In this document: piece after piece, positions 22,485 to 27,711 of the stretch
Numbering within the stretch: position 1 is the stretch's first letter
Layout of the letters: every line of letters starts with the position of its first letter
Source of the DNA: a virus
Length of the DNA: 27,711 nt
Direction: 5' to 3' (one strand)
Virus record (IMG/VR): IMGVR_UViG_3300012984_000030
Location: 1 to 27,711 of that record
The notes under the pieces: generated by a model
Databases searched by the model: none
What the model was told of the DNA's origin: nothing
The model's input: the letters and a program-made list of their open reading frames with translations, nothing else
Position numbers and translations under genes: made by a program

Positions 22485-22562
22485 AAAAAAAATACCCAAC
22501 TCCCACAATGGAGACCCAGTCGAACTTTTAGAAAGCTCTTTTTGGCATTGCAGAAAGTTGGG
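22485..22562 (-). terminator. attenuator-type terminator hairpin before the initiator start codon
   Basis: On the minus strand CCCAACT (22562-22556) pairs with AGTTGGG (22501-22495), and inside it CAATG (22550-22546) pairs with CATTG (22510-22506), with internal loops. Eight T residues (22492-22485) follow, and the ATG begins at 22484 without a gap. The loop includes 22511-22519, which can instead pair upstream with 22584-22592 over 9 bp. Confidence 0.6.
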
Positions 22563-22598
22563 ATGTTTTTAATATTTTCATAACTGAGTCTCTAATAA

Positions 22599-22629
22599 CA
22601 AAAGTAATAATTCTTATCACATCACAAAA
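22599..22629 (-). promoter_or_regulatory. probable Bacteroidota-type promoter for the initiator leader
   Basis: On the minus strand the -33 region TTTTG (22629-22625) is followed after 18 bases by TACTTTTG (22606-22599), an exact TAnnTTTG. Transcription would start close to 22592, giving a leader of about 108 bases before the initiator ATG. The spacer is a little shorter than the usual 19-21. Together with the terminator downstream this supports a separately controlled transcript. Confidence 0.55.
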
Positions 22630-22700
22630 CAAATAGTAGAACTTTTTCTACGTTTTTCATTTCACTAAAAATATCATGCCATAGAAAAGGACAAAATTTT

Positions 22701-22805
22701 TTATGAGCCATAGCCAGAGCCAGAGCCATCGCCAGAGCCAGAGCCATAGCCAGTTGATTTTCTCAATTGCTTTATGCGATTAAAGCCGCTAATTATTTCT
22801 TCCAT
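22701..22805 (-). CDS. 34-residue microprotein with Gly-Ser-Tyr tail
   Basis: The small gene starts at ATG 22805, overlapping the end of the upstream gene by 13 bases. It encodes a short polar helix (M-E-E-I-I-S-G-F-N-R-I-K-Q-L-R) and then a tail of glycine alternating with Ser, Tyr or Asp (G-Y-G-S-G-S-G-D-G-S), ending at TAA 22701. The DNA of the tail is a hexamer-like repeat. Overlap with the upstream gene argues for real translation, while the repeat itself could be drift. The function is unknown. Gly-rich tails of this kind are disordered and may mediate self-association. Confidence 0.4.
   Translation of the reverse strand: MEEIISGFNRIKQLRKSTGYGSGSGDGSGSGYGS
22705..22753. repeat. short tandem repeat of GCCAKA-type hexamers
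   Basis: About eight hexamers of the form GCCAGA, GCCATA or GCCATC run through 22705-22753. In the minus frame each encodes Gly plus Ser, Tyr or Asp. Slippage could change copy number in multiples of two codons without breaking the frame. The rest of the gap from 22485 to 22700 holds the leader and promoter described separately. Confidence 0.8.
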
Positions 22806-23002
22806 ATTGAATCGGTGAAAATGGTAGTTCCAAATATAGCTTCATCTTTCGGCCCCCATATAACTAAACCGAATTGCATAGGAAACTTTAAATAAAATTG
22901 GAACCACTTCGTTCCTATCCTCACATTGTTGGAATCAATTCTTTCATAGAGCACCGGAGGAAGTGACTTCCTTTTAAGGTTAAGAGTTATCGTATTATTC
23001 AT
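22793..23002 (-). CDS. small hypothetical protein
   Basis: The protein has 69 residues from ATG 23002, the start that shares its first base with the stop of the upstream gene (TAATG). A longer start at 23050 would overlap that gene by 49 bases. The product has an N-terminal strand (I-T-L-N-L-K-R-K-S-L-P-P) and a W-F-Q-F-Y-L-K-F aromatic section. No motif was recognised. It overlaps the Gly-tailed microgene at its 3' end. Confidence 0.45.
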   Translation of the reverse strand: MNNTITLNLKRKSLPPVLYERIDSNNVRIGTKWFQFYLKFPMQFGLVIWGPKDEAIFGTTIFTDSIWKK

Positions 23003-23334
23003 TAGTCGCATTTCCTTTCCAAATAAGATGTAATAGTACAGCAAGAACATTTTTCTTTTTGCTTTTGATTACCATGACATTCTTCTGAACATTGCATTTC
23101 ATCAAGTCTGCACGAATAAACTTTTCTTATTTTATAACGTTTTAATTGAATGTCCCAAATAAAATCAGCCATCGAGCTTACCATTAAATCAAATGTTTCT
23201 TTTTTAATATTATCTGCATGGTCATCACCTAACATTGCATGAGAAAGAATTGATCTTAATTCAAAGTCTAATAATTCATCTTGATTTTTTAGGCTTTTAA
23301 GTTCTTTATCAAAAATTTCTTCAAACGGTTTCAT
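23002..23334 (-). CDS. hypothetical protein with a Cys-rich end
   Basis: The protein has 110 residues. The N-terminal two thirds are helical with many acidic residues. The end holds five clustered Cys (C-S-E-E-C, C-S-C-C) plus others, possibly a metal site. A central W-D-I-Q-L-K-R-Y segment suggests a helical fold. No recognised family. It shares one base with the next gene. Upstream, 38 bases separate it from the Dam gene. Confidence 0.45.
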   Translation of the reverse strand: MKPFEEIFDKELKSLKNQDELLDFELRSILSHAMLGDDHADNIKKETFDLMVSSMADFIWDIQLKRYKIRKVYSCRLDEMQCSEECHGNQKQKEKCSCCTITSYLERKCD

Positions 23335-23372
23335 TTTTTAAAGGTTTAAGGTTATGGATTCATTTCGAAGTC

Positions 23373-23879
23373 TCATTGGTTAAATTCTCCTTCCATAGGC
23401 TTGCAAAATGGATGCTTGGCATTTGGATCCAAAACAAATCGAGCAATATGTCTTCCGGTTCCTTTCCCAGGTAATCCATCTTCTATTGAATGCCATCTAA
23501 CATCACCTAAATTTGAAATTTTAGCTCCATTTTCGATCATCATTAATATCCATTTGTCAATAGGATAAACAACAATTACCTTTTTGCCTTCTTTGTAAAG
23601 CGATATAGCCTGTCTCATCCATGCGGTCGGCCCTTTCTTTTTACCATTGTGCATGATGGAGCCAAATGGAGGATTGAAATAGATACATTTTTTGCCCTCA
23701 AATCGATCAGTAAGGCCGTCAAAATCATCTGGCTTGGGATATGGACATCCATCAGCATCGAATTCAAATTCAAGCTGCATCGATTCCATTAGCTTTGGAG
23801 GGGTTAACCAATAATGCTTACCATCTGAACTATTACCTTTATGGAATTTGTTTTCTGAAGGATGTAAATTTTCTGCCAT
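23373..23879 (-). CDS. phage DNA N6-adenine methyltransferase (Dam family)
   Basis: The protein has 168 residues. W-L-T-P-P at 24-28 starts the fold, D-A-D-G follows near 41-44, and N-P-P-F at 69-72 is the catalytic motif of N6-adenine methyltransferases. This arrangement matches the phage Dam family (PF05869). It probably methylates adenines in phage DNA against host restriction or to time packaging and replication. The recognition site cannot be deduced. No nuclease partner is adjacent. The start is ATG 23879, one base after the next upstream gene's stop. Confidence 0.85.
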   Translation of the reverse strand: MAENLHPSENKFHKGNSSDGKHYWLTPPKLMESMQLEFEFDADGCPYPKPDDFDGLTDRFEGKKCIYFNPPFGSIMHNGKKKGPTAWMRQAISLYKEGKKVIVVYPIDKWILMMIENGAKISNLGDVRWHSIEDGLPGKGTGRHIARFVLDPNAKHPFCKPMEGEFNQ

Positions 23880-23880
23880 T

Positions 23881-24066
23881 TTATTTCACAACAATTGAAG
23901 TAATATAAAGTATAGAGAGTGCAAACATAGCACCGATTAAGCAGGTGAAAAGAATAGCCAATAAAGGATCAAAATTTTGCGTTTTATCCCATTGCGAATT
24001 TTTGAACTTCCTTAATCTCTGTTCCTGTTCACGGTATTCTAGGATGGTCTTAAGGTCTGGTTTCAT
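23881..24066 (-). CDS. small membrane protein
   Basis: The protein has 61 residues. A charged N-terminal helix (Y-R-E-Q-E-Q-R-L-R-K-F-K) is followed by one transmembrane segment at about 33-58 (L-A-I-L-F-T-C-L-I-G-A-M-F-A-L-S-I-L-Y-I). Function unknown. It overlaps its upstream neighbour by ATGA (24063-24066), so it is part of the same unit. Confidence 0.5.
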   Translation of the reverse strand: MKPDLKTILEYREQEQRLRKFKNSQWDKTQNFDPLLAILFTCLIGAMFALSILYITSIVVK

Positions 24067-24260
24067 GGTTCAATTATTTGAGCGTTTTCACATCGAATCC
24101 AAGTTAATTGATCAGCGCAATTAACTTCAATACCTATTTCATTTGGTATAGCAAAAAGTTTTTCTTCAAAATCAACTTCAATTAAAGGCCAAGTTTCATT
24201 TTTATAAATTACCTTTTGTTTAGCTCCAAATCTATGCAAATCAAATTCTTGTATTGTCAT
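24063..24260 (-). CDS. small hypothetical protein
   Basis: The protein has 65 residues. It is a compact beta-rich sequence, K-V-I-Y-K-N-E-T-W-P-L-I-E-V-D-F, with two Cys near the end (N-C-A-D and R-C-E-N). It looks like a small SH3-like barrel but no family is recognised. It begins 3 bases after the 30-residue membrane microgene. Confidence 0.5.
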   Translation of the reverse strand: MTIQEFDLHRFGAKQKVIYKNETWPLIEVDFEEKLFAIPNEIGIEVNCADQLTWIRCENAQIIEP

Positions 24261-24263
24261 AAT

Positions 24264-24356
24264 TCACCAGTTTAAATCTTTATCAAAGTCTTTGAAATAA
24301 TAAAATACTAAGCTCATGTAAGCTAAGAATAAAAGCGGAGGAAGGAGAAGTATCAT
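24264..24356 (-). CDS. 30-residue membrane microprotein
   Basis: This frame starts at ATG 24356, overlapping the stop of the upstream gene (ATGA), and ends at TGA 24264-24266, three bases before the next start. The product has a hydrophobic segment of about 19 residues (I-L-L-L-P-P-L-L-F-L-A-Y-M) and a polar end (K-D-F-D-K-D-L-N-W). The exact fit into an otherwise empty gap between two genes supports it. Confidence 0.5.
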   Translation of the reverse strand: MILLLPPLLFLAYMSLVFYYFKDFDKDLNW

Positions 24357-24697
24357 TGATTGATTATTTTAAGCCTAAAAATCTTATCATCAGCCGTGGT
24401 TTTTATTTCGAATTTAGGCAATGACACTTGAAATATAGCCTCTAGCTTCCTCGTTAATACTCTCGCTCTAGTTGTTATGGTGAACCTATCTCCATGCTGT
24501 CTTATTTCAAACCCGTCAGGCAAATCTTTAAAAATGCACCATTCACCTGAATCATCATTAAAGCATATCTTACATGGCGCATTGATTAGTTTGGCTGCCT
24601 GTTTATTAAACCATATCATATTTTCAAGGCAACTCATTACCGGAGCATGTTGTTGCACCCTGATATTTTCGGCAATGTTCTTAGCTGTTATAGTCAT
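24353..24697 (-). CDS. hypothetical protein
   Basis: The protein has 114 residues. It starts with a helix T-A-K-N-I-A-E-N-I-R-V and holds two Cys in P-C-K-I-C-F. About residues 50-100 are strands with R-A-R-V-L-T-R-K-L-E. No recognised family. Both ends overlap neighbours by 4 bases. The overlap with the HTH gene upstream places it in the early operon. Confidence 0.5.
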   Translation of the reverse strand: MTITAKNIAENIRVQQHAPVMSCLENMIWFNKQAAKLINAPCKICFNDDSGEWCIFKDLPDGFEIRQHGDRFTITTRARVLTRKLEAIFQVSLPKFEIKTTADDKIFRLKIINQ

Positions 24698-24894
24698 TTG
24701 AAAAAATAAGTTGCGTACTGTTTCTTAGTCTTTGGATTGTAAACTAACTTTGATTGTATTGGTAGCTTACGTTTCTTTATATCGCTGATTCTTGAGCTTA
24801 AAGCCCAACAACCAAATAATCTAAGTGCTTTCATTGGATCAATTACCCGCCCTGGTGGCTTTAGATAAGCGATTATAGCGTCTACTTGGCTCAT
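24694..24894 (-). CDS. phage helix-turn-helix protein (HTH_39-like)
   Basis: The protein has 66 residues. A I-I-A-Y-L-K opening, then M-K-A-L-R-L-F-G-C-W-A-L-S-S-R-I-S-D-I-K-K-R-K-L with A-L..F-G..L-S-S-R-I as the winged-helix core, and the small beta wing with Y-N-P-K-T-K-K-Q-Y-A at the end, match the pattern of HTH_39 proteins of phages. It probably binds DNA and regulates the early operon. Confidence 0.7.
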   Translation of the reverse strand: MSQVDAIIAYLKPPGRVIDPMKALRLFGCWALSSRISDIKKRKLPIQSKLVYNPKTKKQYATYFFK

Positions 24895-25076
24895 TTGGTA
24901 TTTATTAAATTAAGTTGGGGTCTTCGATAAAATGATTCTACTAGCTTGTTCATCCTTGCTATGTATTCTTCAGAGTATCCTTTTACATTCCAGAATTGAT
25001 TATCAGGATTTAAGTAGAATCCATTCCTAAGATATGGATGCCTTCCATGTTCCGCCGATGAGTTATTGTGTCCCAT
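24891..25076 (-). CDS. small hypothetical protein
   Basis: The protein has 61 residues. It is polar, with an N-terminal H-N-N-S-S-A-E-H-G-R-H segment and a helix ending in L-V-E-S-F-Y-R-R-P. No motif recognised. It is tightly linked by ATGA to the HTH gene downstream, and sits 6 bases after the nuclease-like gene. Confidence 0.45.
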   Translation of the reverse strand: MGHNNSSAEHGRHPYLRNGFYLNPDNQFWNVKGYSEEYIARMNKLVESFYRRPQLNLINTK

Positions 25077-25082
25077 ATTGTT

Positions 25083-25541
25083 TTATTTAATAACTATCCA
25101 TTCAACCCCTGGCGCAATTTGATCTTTTAAAGCCATGCAAAGTTTCCATTTCAATCGCCATACTTCTTGTTCCATCCCTTTTATTTCCACATATTGTTGA
25201 CCCCCATCTTTAAGAGTCACGACAAAATCAATGTAGTAATTACAGATATGAACTCCATTAACCTTTATGTCTATCTTGTGTTGCCGCTTCCACTCTTTAA
25301 CTTCACCAGCTTTGATTCTCCAATCAAGTTGTTTCGCATAATTAGCTTCGAGTTTGGATTGAAACCACATTCCGTTGTAGTCTGTTCTTGTCGATTTAAT
25401 TCTCGGCTCATTTTCAGATTTTGGATTAGTTGGTCTAGCTGAGCCACAGTAAGCACATTTCTCATCTTCTTTATCATTTATTCGTTTGCATGAACAAATC
25501 CACCGTTTTTCTTTTTTGAATTTAGTTTGAAAGAAACTCAT
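25083..25541 (-). CDS. DUF1064-like PD-(D/E)XK nuclease with zinc finger
   Basis: The protein has 152 residues. The N-terminal W-I-C-S-C (Cys16, Cys18) and later C-A-Y-C-G (Cys29, Cys32) form a small RanBP2-like zinc ribbon. About residues 55-150 follow the DUF1064/PF06356 layout: S-K-L-E-A-N-Y-A-K-Q-L, a strand with I-D-F-V-V, then V-E-I-K-G as the D/E-x-K part of the catalytic site. Such proteins are thought to be recombination or repair endonucleases. The substrate is unproven. Its position two genes downstream of RecT suits recombination or repair work. Confidence 0.75.
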   Translation of the reverse strand: MSFFQTKFKKEKRWICSCKRINDKEDEKCAYCGSARPTNPKSENEPRIKSTRTDYNGMWFQSKLEANYAKQLDWRIKAGEVKEWKRQHKIDIKVNGVHICNYYIDFVVTLKDGGQQYVEIKGMEQEVWRLKWKLCMALKDQIAPGVEWIVIK

Positions 25542-25918
25542 GCTTTTAAAGAATTCTCCAATTCGCTTTTATATAGGCTAATGCATGTGCGATAATAGTC
25601 GAGCTGATGTGCAATAGCTGCATTTAACCTATCAGCATATTCATAAGTAGCTAGTTCCATTCCGCATTCACCATCGGCTATTTTAAGAAGCACTGAGGCT
25701 TGATAATCCTTCCCATCTGAAAGTCTTTTGATAGCCGTCATCCGAGCGTTCTGTAAATGCTTTTGTGCTGCTGCCATACATTCAGCACTTAAGCCCATAA
25801 GAGAAGATAATCTTTTGCCTTGCTCTACAACTGACTCAATGTCAAGGCCGGTAATATCTAAATCAACGACCGTTCGAATTGATGCAAGATTAGATTCTAT
25901 ATTATCCTTAGTAGTCAT
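25538..25918 (-). CDS. helical protein in the RecT operon, function unknown
   Basis: The protein has 126 residues. It is almost all alpha-helix, with A-A-A-Q-K-H-L-Q-N-A and heptad-like stretches, and two Cys (one in G-E-C-G-M-E). No known domain was recognised. It is joined to RecT and the nuclease-like gene by ATGA overlaps, so it may act with them in recombination. This is inference from position. Confidence 0.5.
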   Translation of the reverse strand: MTTKDNIESNLASIRTVVDLDITGLDIESVVEQGKRLSSLMGLSAECMAAAQKHLQNARMTAIKRLSDGKDYQASVLLKIADGECGMELATYEYADRLNAAIAHQLDYYRTCISLYKSELENSLKA

Positions 25919-26748
25919 TTTTTGCGTTCGTAAAAATCATCTTTAGCAACTGCATTGCGTATTGCTTCGCCTTGTTCTTGAATAGTATGAGGGGTATTTA
26001 ATCCTTTCCTTATAAGTTTTTCCTCTTCAATTTTCATCCTAATTAAGGCATTAGCCTCTAAAAAGTTTTCTGAATTTTGTTCCTTCGTCCAATTATCCGG
26101 CATTAATTTAGGGTCAATTGAGCCAGTAATTTGTTCGAGGTTGCTAAGTAGAAGTAAGTAGGTTGTTTTGAGTTGGTCGCAATCATAAATAGTTTGAGCT
26201 TGTGTATCAATTACTTCTTCTATTGTTTGCATCCCCATAAGTAAATCAGGACAATGAAGGCGACCAAAGAAAGCAGCCGCGCGATATTTGAACATTTGTT
26301 CAGGCATGGTTTTCCATTTGCTTCCGGGTTTATCAAGCCAACCTTCAGCTTTTACCATTCTCATGGTTATTTTTGTCCCTTCCTTATCTATATTCCCTGA
26401 CTGTTTAAAAGTCTTTGCAGCATAACCATAATCATCACCATCACCTGATTTTTCGAATTGTAGTTCAGAGGCAAAACGTTTTGAATTATTGATAATACCT
26501 ATAACAAATTGGCCGCTCCAACCTGGATTTCCTTTTACGATATAAAGGTTTTGCATTACCATGAGTGGACTTATGTTCATTCGGTTACTCATTTCCATCG
26601 CTATCATTACGTTCTCAACCTTTCCCCGGTAAACTTCAGGGATAAGACTTGATTGAGCTAACATCTTTGCTACACGTTGGGCATGTTCAAAATTCTGCAA
26701 TGAAAATGCGCTTTCATTTATTGGTTTTTCTAATTGATTTGTATCCAT
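25915..26748 (-). CDS. recT: RecT-family single-strand annealing protein
   Basis: The protein has 277 residues. The sequence from about 20 to 170 has the typical RecT signature: A-Q-R-V-A-K-M-L-A-Q-S-S-L-I-P, then E-M-S-N-R-M-N-I-S-P-L-M-V-M-Q-N-L, then G-N-P-G-W-S-G-Q-F, then E-G-W-L-D-K-P-G-S-K-W, then M-F-K-Y-R-A-A-A-F-F. It anneals complementary single strands in phage recombination. No RecE-type exonuclease is visible in the window. The C-terminal ~100 residues are less conserved and charged, and may bind partners. It starts 14 bases after the DUF6745-like gene. Confidence 0.85.
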   Translation of the reverse strand: MDTNQLEKPINESAFSLQNFEHAQRVAKMLAQSSLIPEVYRGKVENVMIAMEMSNRMNISPLMVMQNLYIVKGNPGWSGQFVIGIINNSKRFASELQFEKSGDGDDYGYAAKTFKQSGNIDKEGTKITMRMVKAEGWLDKPGSKWKTMPEQMFKYRAAAFFGRLHCPDLLMGMQTIEEVIDTQAQTIYDCDQLKTTYLLLLSNLEQITGSIDPKLMPDNWTKEQNSENFLEANALIRMKIEEEKLIRKGLNTPHTIQEQGEAIRNAVAKDDFYERKK

Positions 26749-26762
26749 GTTTTGTTATAGGT

Positions 26763-27711
26763 TTAAGACTCTAATACCGGCTTGAATTCTTTTTCTGTCT
26801 TCCCGAATGTATCTGCTTTCGCTTGCCAAACATTTTTACTATTCTGTTTTGGAGGATAGATATTGTAAACTCTTAATGTACTTGGACAAATACATTCTAA
26901 GAATTGAACATGTTTATTCAAAACTGAATCGTGAATTTTAGTTTGATAAAGTCGCATGATATTACCTTGATTATCGGTATCCTCATCTAAAAGATTTAAT
27001 CCATTCCCATCGGTGATAATATCGTAATATCTTTTAGCTCCTAAGATTTCTCTTAGCACTCTTCTTTTTTCAGCATTGGATTCCTTCATTATCAAATCCT
27101 TAGTAATCGAATCTTTATCCATTATCCAATTTTTAGGCACATTAACTCCATTCCAATAAAACAATTCATATCCATCTCTGAAATGAATTGCGCTTTGGTC
27201 TTCTGCATGAAGCTTTCCAAATCTATTACGTTTAATTTTATCAGGCATATTAGAAACTATGCAAAATCCATTTAATTGAATAGTATCGTAAATTCCTGAT
27301 TGAATTAATGATTTGAATTGATTGTATTTTTTATGATTAATTACTCCTATTTGAGTAAAAAAATCAAAAAATGATACCCATCCATAATCTGCAATATTGC
27401 AATATGATCCGAATGATTCGTATTTAATAACGCTAGCCCACACGCTAGCCCTCACGCTAGCCCTCACGCTAGCCCTCACGCTAGCCCCCACGCTAGCCCC
27501 CACGCTATCCCACACGCTATCCCCCACGCTATCCCCCACGCTATCCCACACGCTAGCCCCCACGCTAGCCCTCACGCTAGCCCTCACGCTAGCCCACACG
27601 CTATCCACCACGCTATCCCACACGCTATCCCACACGCTATCCACCACGCTATCCACCACGCTATCCACCACGCTATCCCTCACGCTAGCCCCCACGCTAG
27701 CCCCCACGCTA
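26763..27711 (-). CDS. DUF6745-like protein with tetrapeptide repeat domain, N-terminus beyond the window
   Basis: The visible part has about 315 residues and the frame stays open at the window edge. The GTG-like start within the repeats is not a true start. The N-terminal part holds 23 full tetrapeptides of the form G/R/W/V-A/D-S-V. After a K-Y-E-S-F junction comes a compact domain with L-H-A-E-D-Q-S-A-I-H-F-R-D-G-Y near residue 170 and N-A-E-K-R-R-V-L near 212, which resembles DUF6745 in my memory. The function of that family is unknown. The protein sits at the upstream end of the visible early operon, before recT. The repeats may form a solenoid or coil, and copy number may vary. Confidence 0.65.
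   Translation of the reverse strand, partial: SVGASVGASVRDSVVDSVVDSVVDSVWDSVWDSVVDSVWASVRASVRASVGASVWDSVGDSVGDSVWDSVGASVGASVRASVRASVRASVWASVIKYESFGSYCNIADYGWVSFFDFFTQIGVINHKKYNQFKSLIQSGIYDTIQLNGFCIVSNMPDKIKRNRFGKLHAEDQSAIHFRDGYELFYWNGVNVPKNWIMDKDSITKDLIMKESNAEKRRVLREILGAKRYYDIITDGNGLNLLDEDTDNQGNIMRLYQTKIHDSVLNKHVQFLECICPSTLRVYNIYPPKQNSKNVWQAKADTFGKTEKEFKPVLES
27428..27711. repeat. 12-bp tandem repeat array
   Basis: The unit CACGCTAGCCCC, or variants with CTATCC and last bases CA, CT, AC or CC, repeats about 23-24 times and continues past the window edge. Differences fall almost only in two codons: NGG or GTG for the first residue and GCT or GAT for the second, while AGC and GTG are fixed. 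The reading frame is intact across the array. Confidence 0.9.

Noticed and set aside
22484-22508. ATG 22508 as the start of the initiator.
   Set aside because: It lies within the terminator hairpin, and the segment W-E-L-G-I-F-F before Met at 22484 does not look like the start of an organiser protein.
27428-27711. The tandem array was considered as a CRISPR array.
   Set aside because: The unit is only 12 bp with no spacers, and the repeats form one open protein-coding frame.
1-27711. tRNA or rRNA genes, integrase and terminase.
   Set aside because: No cloverleaf with CCA or T-loop pattern and no rRNA-like blocks were noticed, and no integrase or terminase motif was seen in any long frame.

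Overview
This window is a contiguous piece of a tailed double-stranded DNA phage (Caudoviricetes) or a prophage of the same kind, most likely infecting a member of the Bacteroidota. The phage assignment rests on a ClpP-type head protease, a capsid-sized protein directly after it, a portal-like protein, a long fibre, an amidase lysis cassette, a RecT annealing protein, a DnaB-like ATPase, a replisome-organiser-like protein and a phage-type Dam methyltransferase. The host assignment is inference. The DNA is AT-rich, starts lack clear Shine-Dalgarno sites, two places match the Bacteroidota -7 element TAnnTTTG, and three exported proteins have signal peptides that two of them close with the A-Q ending common in that phylum. 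No terminase, tape measure, integrase, tRNA or rRNA gene was seen, so the window is only part of the genome.

The layout is two converging arms. Plus strand, 1-18557 (late or virion arm): a partial gene and a small HTH protein; protease with a coiled-coil tail, capsid and a further virion protein (507-3442); a terminator and a possible promoter; a 6.4-kb block of glycosyltransferases and methyltransferases interleaved with tiny genes (3533-10104); portal, adaptor and small structural genes (10076-12978); a 971-residue fibre and two more proteins with Sec signal peptides (12975-16745); then membrane proteins, an amidase and a spanin-like protein (16746-18557). The portal lies downstream of the capsid gene, which is not the usual order.

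Minus strand, 27711-18520 (early or replication arm, read right to left): a DUF6745-like protein with a large tetrapeptide repeat array, RecT, a DUF1064-like nuclease, an HTH protein, several small genes, Dam, a Gly-Ser-Tyr-tailed microprotein, the replication initiator, the DnaB-like ATPase, an HNH nuclease and small zinc-binding proteins. Most junctions in both arms are 4-base ATGA overlaps, which suggests translationally coupled operons. These junctions also fix several start codons and reveal microgenes of 30-41 residues.

The most interesting structures are not genes. (1) A leader directly before the initiator start codon has a candidate promoter, a terminator hairpin whose U-run abuts the ATG, and a competing 9-bp helix; this looks like transcriptional attenuation of replication. 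(2) A GC-rich 120-bp element at 19464-19583 pairs end to end over 21 bp only when G-U pairs of the minus-strand RNA are allowed. (3) Two nested 17-bp inverted repeats flank a two-gene zinc-protein cassette (19581-20185). (4) TGAC iterons inside the initiator gene may be the replication origin. (5) The late arm carries a dense sugar-modification island and secreted-type fibre proteins.
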